A stretch of DNA of 64,000 nucleotides, from assembly GCA_907163225.1 (NCBI GenBank), contig OU015322.1, positions 1,651,001-1,715,000 of the forward strand. Reading direction: 5' to 3'. Position 1 is the first letter of the stretch. Each line of letters begins with the position of its first letter. The notes beneath the pieces were generated by a model. It ran no database searches, was not told the origin of the DNA, and saw only the letters and a program-made list of their open reading frames with translations. A program made the position numbers and the translations under genes. The stretch is from an uncultured Rhodocyclaceae bacterium (GTDB lineage: Bacteria; Pseudomonadota; Gammaproteobacteria; Burkholderiales; Rhodocyclaceae). This document shows positions 59,726-64,000 of the stretch, in pieces.

Positions 59726-59761
59726 AAAAGAGCCCGCTACCTGCACAGGTAACGGGCTCTT
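59726..59761 (-). terminator. Leader terminator upstream of the zinc-ribbon gene
   Basis: A near-perfect stem (AGAGCCCG...CGGGCTCT with ACCTG/CAGGT) is followed on the minus strand by TTTTC. No minus-strand gene lies upstream, so this hairpin must sit in the 5' leader of 59380-59706, as an attenuator. Confidence 0.7.
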
Positions 59762-60105
59762 GAATGGATGGAAAAAGGGAACTGAAGGGCTGAGTTGAGT
59801 TAGCCCTTAGGTTTTATATATGTAACCAAAAAGGCTTCAGATGCAGAAAAGCGCTAGAGGCATAGCAAAAATCTAACTAACTCTTGCTGCCGCCATCAGG
59901 AATAGAAGGGTTGCATGCAAATTTCGGAGAGATAAATTGACGATTAATACCTGAAAGTCGGAATTCCGGCCGTTGTGGCTAACTCACTTGATTGACTCGT
60001 CTTATGCAGATTGCCGACGTTGGTTGAGTCTTAAGACGGAATAGCTTCGTCCCTTCGGTAGCGAATATCCGGATATCATCCAATCTTCTCGCAAAGGAGG
60101 CCAAC
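59762..60105. other. Divergent promoter region
   Basis: About 340 bp without genes. It holds an AAGGGCT/AGCCCTT hairpin (59785-59808) and, on the minus strand, a TATATAA -10-like box near 59815. It would drive both the recombination module (left) and the YfbU-FRG pair (right). The right-hand genes start after AAAGGAGG. Confidence 0.5.
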
Positions 60106-60663
60106 ATGAAACTGACCAACCCCGAAAAGCTCATCCTCATCATGCTCACCGAGCTTTACGAGAAGGTTGGCATTTCAGGCAACTCAGGGATAGACCCGAA
60201 GTTCGTTCAGCAGGCCATCTACACCGACAATACCTGGGCCTTCGAATGGAAGTACTCGGGCATCTTTGACAGCTCCGAGCCGGCACCCCCAGAGGTGAAT
60301 GAGGTCGTCAATTTCTTGGACATGTGGTCCTTCATCGAGGAGGCGTACGAAGCGCTCGGCACGCCGGAGAAAGCTGATTTAGAGCAAAAGGCGACTCCAT
60401 TCGGGAAGAACCCTCGCTTTACTGGCTTCGACGGCAACAACGAGTGTGAATACTTGGGTATTGCGGGATTCCTGATCCGACAGCTAGAACGATTCGTCGA
60501 GTTCAAGGACCGCGACTTGAACAGCCACATGCCCTCCGTCGCTGGCTACCGCCGGATGTACGAGACATTCGAACCTATCCGTCGCACCTTGCTCGAGCGA
60601 AGGATGTCCGTGGATGAGCTCGCCAAGGTCCTGAACGCGAGACGTCATCGCTCAGGGGAGTAA
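60106..60663 (+). CDS. YfbU-family protein
   Basis: The 185-residue protein matches YfbU: it begins MKLTNPEKLILIMLTELYEK, then RFTGFDGNNECEYLGIAGFL, LERFVEFKDRDLNSHMPSV and YRRMYETFEPIRR. YfbU of E. coli is uncharacterised, with reports tying it to cell death. A strong AAAGGAGG lies upstream. It is followed 4 nt later by an FRG-domain gene, so they are a two-gene operon inside a defence island. That context suggests a toxin-antitoxin or abortive-infection pair; which one is toxic cannot be told. Confidence 0.8.
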   Translation: MKLTNPEKLILIMLTELYEKVGISGNSGIDPKFVQQAIYTDNTWAFEWKYSGIFDSSEPAPPEVNEVVNFLDMWSFIEEAYEALGTPEKADLEQKATPFGKNPRFTGFDGNNECEYLGIAGFLIRQLERFVEFKDRDLNSHMPSVAGYRRMYETFEPIRRTLLERRMSVDELAKVLNARRHRSGE

Positions 60664-60667
60664 CCAG

Positions 60668-61351
60668 ATGGAAATCACCACCTTCGGCCAGTTCATCAGC
60701 TGGACACAAGACTGCCACGCCCGATCCAAGCTAACCCTTTTTCGTGGCCAGCCGGTCAAAGGGAACTTGCTGCCGAGCATCGCCCGGCAAAACCCGAAGT
60801 ACGACTCAACTCAGCTCGAGCGCACCATGCTGGATCAGTTCAGACTTCGCGGCGTGTCGATGCTGCCGAACGTAGGCACGAATCAGCTTGAACTGCTCGT
60901 TGTTGCTCAGCACTTTGGCCTCAAAACGCGGCTGCTCGACTGGACGAGCAACCCGTTGGTCGCGCTGTATTTCGCCTGTAACGAGAGTGCTGGGGCGAAT
61001 TCATATGTCTATGCACTCGCTTCTGAGACGCTCGTCGCAAGAGATGCCTATGAGAAAGACCCGTTTTCACCACCGCGAACCCGGATCTTTCAGCCCCCAA
61101 TGAACAACCCACGGATTATTGCGCAGCACGGCTGGTTCACCCTCCACCGCTTCTCGGATAAGTCCGAAGGCTTCGTCCCGTTGGAGAAGAATCTGGACAC
61201 CAAACCCTATCTGGAAGAAGTGCAAATCCCAGCGAGCGCGAGAGCTGACCTTCTTCACGCACTGGTGGGCCACGGTGTCGCAAGCCACACCTTGTTCCCC
61301 GACCTCGGCGGGCTGTCCCAGTACCTGAACAGGACCTACTCGGTCGCCTGA
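60668..61351 (+). CDS. FRG-domain protein
   Basis: The 227-residue protein has the FRG domain at ~residues 15-125: KLTLFRGQPVKGNLLPSIAR, LLVVAQHFGLKTRLLDWTSN and NPLVALYFACNESA. The FRG domain is named for its F-R-G motif and is frequent in phage-defence islands and prophages. A nucleotide-related catalytic role has been suggested for it but is not settled. The QHFGLKTRLLDWT segment contains the most conserved polar residues. It is translationally linked to the YfbU gene. No signal peptide or membrane segment. Confidence 0.85.
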   Translation: MEITTFGQFISWTQDCHARSKLTLFRGQPVKGNLLPSIARQNPKYDSTQLERTMLDQFRLRGVSMLPNVGTNQLELLVVAQHFGLKTRLLDWTSNPLVALYFACNESAGANSYVYALASETLVARDAYEKDPFSPPRTRIFQPPMNNPRIIAQHGWFTLHRFSDKSEGFVPLEKNLDTKPYLEEVQIPASARADLLHALVGHGVASHTLFPDLGGLSQYLNRTYSVA

Positions 61352-61461
61352 ACACTCTTCGCGACTCGTCTTGGACATCGAGCCTTGAACGCCAGCAACC
61401 TGGCAGATTACTGACGTTGCACCAGGAGTTCTTCAAGGGCTCCTTTGGCCGAAGTCCGGCC

Positions 61462-61857
61462 TCATATCCGCTTGAACGCTTTGAGAAAGTTTGTCGGATG
61501 CTTGCAGAACCGAATGTGGTCCGGCGAATTTAGCGGGCGATTCGTTTCAGTGAATGCAGGAGTTATGTAACCCCAATCCCCAAGGGTTGAGAAATAGACA
61601 ACATAGTCAATTTTTGCCCCCTGCCACTTGTTCTCAACTCGGATCGATTCGTCTTTGGTCTGAACACTCTTGACCTGTATGCGGTAGAAGCTGTCATCGT
61701 CGGCCACAACAAGATCAGTTTTTTTGCCGTGATCAATCACTGGGATCAGAACTTCCCAACCATCGCTTAGTAGCCAAGCAGATAAAAGTTGCTCGTACGA
61801 CAACTGTTTGTGAGCGGCCAACGTGGTTTGCTTGAGGACTGCATTTTTTACAGGCAT
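61462..61857 (-). CDS. PD-(D/E)XK endonuclease-like protein
   Basis: The 131-residue protein has a compact nuclease-like core: LLSAWLLSDGWEVLIPVIDH, GKKTDLVVADDDSFYRIQVKSV (Asp and Gln-x-Lys) and DYVVYFSTLGDWGYITP. This is the pattern of group I intron-type or Holliday-junction-resolvase-like PD-(D/E)XK enzymes (Pfam PDDEXK_11). Gln replaces the usual Asp/Glu, as is often found in such families. It is isolated, running opposite to the FRG gene. A role in DNA repair or defence is likely but unspecified. Confidence 0.72.
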   Translation of the reverse strand: MPVKNAVLKQTTLAAHKQLSYEQLLSAWLLSDGWEVLIPVIDHGKKTDLVVADDDSFYRIQVKSVQTKDESIRVENKWQGAKIDYVVYFSTLGDWGYITPAFTETNRPLNSPDHIRFCKHPTNFLKAFKRI

Positions 61858-62589
61858 GACATTACCTTTTCAGGTTATGCCGTACGACAGCCGGAGTGGT
61901 GGCTTCCTGTATACGGACCGAGGCGGTATCACACCGACCTCCCGATAAGCATCACCGCACTGCGATAGTCAGTAGAAGAGTAGCAAAGGCTGCCAGCCTT
62001 GCAGTTCGGGCGGACACCCACTTCCTGCATAAATGCCACCTTGGCCCATAGCGGACCGTGATGCGAGTCTGGTTAGATTATCTGCCTCAGCATGTAGCTG
62101 TCAATGGCGCTCTGACCCGCGGCGTGAGCCATCAAATAACTGGTGGCCACCACTTACCGGCCATTGTCTAGCCAAGACGCCAATGACCGTTCAGGCCGAG
62201 CACCGCGCGGTTACTCACGCTGTCGTCTGTGGGGCCAGACCCAATGCTTGGTATTTCAGCTCCGTAGACGTGGCCTCAGTGGTGAGGCCACGTCTTTTGC
62301 TCAATACACAGATGCGCAGGGACTCCCAAGCGCCGTCTCGTTCTTCCACTGCGTTGCCCGCCAATGGCTGTCTGGCTATTGCCCAATCCATTCTTGCCTA
62401 AAGCCTCCAGCGCACCATTGAAAAAATATTTTTCGAAGCCTCTTATGAGGGAAAGGCGCAACTCTGTCGAGAAGGTCATTGAAACCCAGTCCAACGGGAA
62501 TCGATAGGCAACCAAGCCGGAGGCTGCACAGCAGCACATTCGAGATAGTCGCGATTTCCCCGGACTTTAATTTTTCCCGAGGAATTGTG
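61858..62589. other. 730-bp interval without recognised genes
   Basis: No open frame here has a ribosome-binding site plus family features. It holds one orphan terminator (62266-62298). An untranslated RNA or a decayed gene could lie upstream of it. Confidence 0.5.
62266..62298 (+). terminator. Orphan strong terminator
   Basis: AGACGTGGCCTCA and TGAGGCCACGTCT form a perfect 13-bp stem with a GTGG loop, then TTT. No plus-strand gene precedes it within 900 bp. Confidence 0.8.
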
Positions 62590-63663
62590 ATGAACAAGAT
62601 CGATATGGCTACATTCGCGGCACTGGGCCATGAGTGCATGAAATCTACGGCGTTTTCGGAAAAGGGCGATACGCATTACACGCTGATCGCCACACGTGAC
62701 ACTGAGGTGGTAAGGCATCTCATCGGCATTCAGCGGATTGGGTTAGCGATGATCAATTCAATCGCCCCGCCATTTGAGTGGCGCGTGCTGAAGAATGGTG
62801 AAGGAGCAATTTTCAAGGACACCCTAGGGGATTGGGTGTTTGGATTGCTGACTTTCCTGGATCGCGAAGAGTTTTCCGAATCGTTTCCGCTTCACGAGTT
62901 CAACCCTGTCTCCAGGCGCCTATTGGAGATGATTGATGAGCGTCAGTTGATCGACAAGGTGAGATCCCCTGGGTGGCAAATCAGTAACGATGCAAAGCGC
63001 TCGCTGATGGCCGAACTGAACCGCTTCGTTATTGACTTCCGGGAGGAGTTTCACCAAGAAGAACTTGAGGCGCGCATGAAAAACTATCTGGCACGTTCGA
63101 CCCAGATTGAGCAGGGGCTGCGGAGCCTGATCAGCGACGCCGTTGAGCGTACTCCGCACATCATGGCAATTCGTATGGATCTCGCCTACAAGCCCCTGGC
63201 ATCGCTGCCCGATGGCCCGGAGTCCTTGGATCTCGACGAGGCGAACTCACATCGAGACGAGTTGCTAATGATTGCCAGAGAGTACTTCGGGGAATCCCTC
63301 CTGTCGTGTGCCTGGAAGCTCGAGCACTGCCGGGAGAAAGGCTATGGCTTCCATATGCTGTTCATTTTCGATGGACGCAAGGAATCGGATGATCTTGCAA
63401 ACGCAAGATTGATCAGTGATGTCTGGGATGTCAGGGTGACCAAGGATGCAGGTATCCACCTTTGCTACAACGCGAACGACAAAGTCTCCGAAACGTATGG
63501 CCTAGGTGTGATTTCCTGCTCCGACACTGAAGCCCTATCCCACTTTACTGAGCAGGTCGTAAGCTCAATGGCCAGGACAGATTATTTCCTGAAGATTCGG
63601 TCTGAACTGGCCGAGCAGGCATTTGGAATGGCGAGCTTTAATCCCAAATGTCACACGACCTGA
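62590..63663 (+). CDS. YagK/YfjJ-domain (inovirus Gp2-like) protein, second copy
   Basis: The 357-residue protein carries the YagK/YfjJ-type C-terminal domain: SLLSCAWKLEHCREKGYGFH, then MLFIFDGRKE, ARLISDVWDVRVT and GIHLCYN (~residues 235-310). The N-terminal ~200 residues are helical. Family members are linked to inovirus replication and to cryptic prophages. GAGGA 6 nt upstream fixes the start at 62590; the longer frame adds a non-conserved leader. It has the same length as the 33904-34977 protein but low similarity, so they are distant paralogues or separate acquisitions. Confidence 0.65.
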   Translation: MNKIDMATFAALGHECMKSTAFSEKGDTHYTLIATRDTEVVRHLIGIQRIGLAMINSIAPPFEWRVLKNGEGAIFKDTLGDWVFGLLTFLDREEFSESFPLHEFNPVSRRLLEMIDERQLIDKVRSPGWQISNDAKRSLMAELNRFVIDFREEFHQEELEARMKNYLARSTQIEQGLRSLISDAVERTPHIMAIRMDLAYKPLASLPDGPESLDLDEANSHRDELLMIAREYFGESLLSCAWKLEHCREKGYGFHMLFIFDGRKESDDLANARLISDVWDVRVTKDAGIHLCYNANDKVSETYGLGVISCSDTEALSHFTEQVVSSMARTDYFLKIRSELAEQAFGMASFNPKCHTT

Positions 63664-64000
63664 CAAAGACTCTACCTGGTGCAGGTTACTTGTGGTTTTG
63701 AATCAGCAGTACAGAAACAATCCCACGACCTGACACCCCAAACGGAATGGGGTGTCAGGCACAAATCGTGTCGGGTGGTTAGGCAGAATCGATGAGTCTC
63801 AGGCCAAAAACTCGGGGGAACTAACTTTTCAGGCTTTTTCCTACTAACTTTCCACCCAACAACCCCCTCCATCGCATTGCTTCGGTGGGGAAGGTGCTTT
63901 CTAGCAGGCGATAACTGACACAGCATCACGGTCAGACTGCTTTCGGTTGCCAAGGAGGTTGGCCTTCGCTTCAGAGGATTCAGTTCGGGAACCGCATATT
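63664..64000. other. Window end without recognised genes
   Basis: About 340 bp. It contains a palindrome at 63730-63758 and repeats of CACGACCTGACA (63654 and 63724 region). No coding frame is supported. Confidence 0.5.
63730..63758. repeat. Perfect 10-bp inverted repeat
   Basis: CTGACACCCC and GGGGTGTCAG flank a 9-nt loop. There is no T-run. It looks like a REP-type or regulatory palindrome. Confidence 0.6.

Noticed and set aside
62033-62421. Plus-strand open frames of about 90-120 codons in the 61858-62589 interval
   Set aside because: They overlap each other in different frames, run through the perfect terminator at 62266-62298 and lack ribosome-binding sites or family features.

Overview
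The window looks like a betaproteobacterial chromosome, most plausibly Rhodocyclales (Dechloromonas/Azonexus-like). The basis is a homodimeric aceE-aceF-lpdA operon whose E3 carries a lipoyl domain, a PEP-CTERM secreted protein, GC-rich coding with short UTRs, and an indolepyruvate ferredoxin oxidoreductase next to norEF-like genes. The genus is inferred from gene content, not from a search.

Three blocks are visible. (1) About 1.0-15.4 kb is an integrated element on the minus strand, bounded by a P4-type integrase beside tRNA-Ala(CGC). It has the plan of a P4-like satellite: integrase, AlpA regulators, a TOPRIM primase and a DUF927 helicase, an iteron-rich origin candidate, Ogr/Delta-type zinc-finger activators, and a three-gene block whose order and sizes parallel P4 sid-delta-psu. 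Unusually it also carries a P2-type tail cassette (E, E' by -1 frameshift, tape measure) but no capsid, portal, terminase or lysis gene.

(2) 15.46-33.5 kb is ordinary host core: tRNA-Ala, a Sua5-type tRNA-modification enzyme, purE, folD, iorBA, norEF-like genes behind a perfect FNR/DNR-type box, the pyruvate dehydrogenase operon, a PhoX-like PEP-CTERM protein, a thioesterase, ppk2, sixA and rsmJ.

(3) 33.6-64 kb is a genomic island. Its centre is an eight-gene defence operon (35.7-55.9 kb): HTH protein, N6-adenine DNA methylase, a second methylase paralogue with degenerate catalytic motifs, an HsdS-like specificity subunit, a NERD/double-kinase/P-loop protein, a conserved partner, a HerA-like giant ATPase and a GmrSD-like DUF262/DUF1524 nuclease. 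It matches the methylation-associated defence system (MADS) in most components but appears to be a variant. An IS3-family element has cut off the 3' end of the second methylase and the 5' end of hsdS. The island also carries an ICE-type recombination module (YqaJ exonuclease, DUF932, metal-binding protein, zinc-ribbon/glycine-zipper protein) with terminator-like hairpins ahead of the genes, a YfbU-FRG gene pair, a PD-(D/E)XK protein, and two YagK/YfjJ (inovirus Gp2-like) proteins on its two sides.

The strongest leads are the MADS variant with a paired active and inactive methylase, the satellite carrying its own tape measure, and the symmetrical iteron origin.
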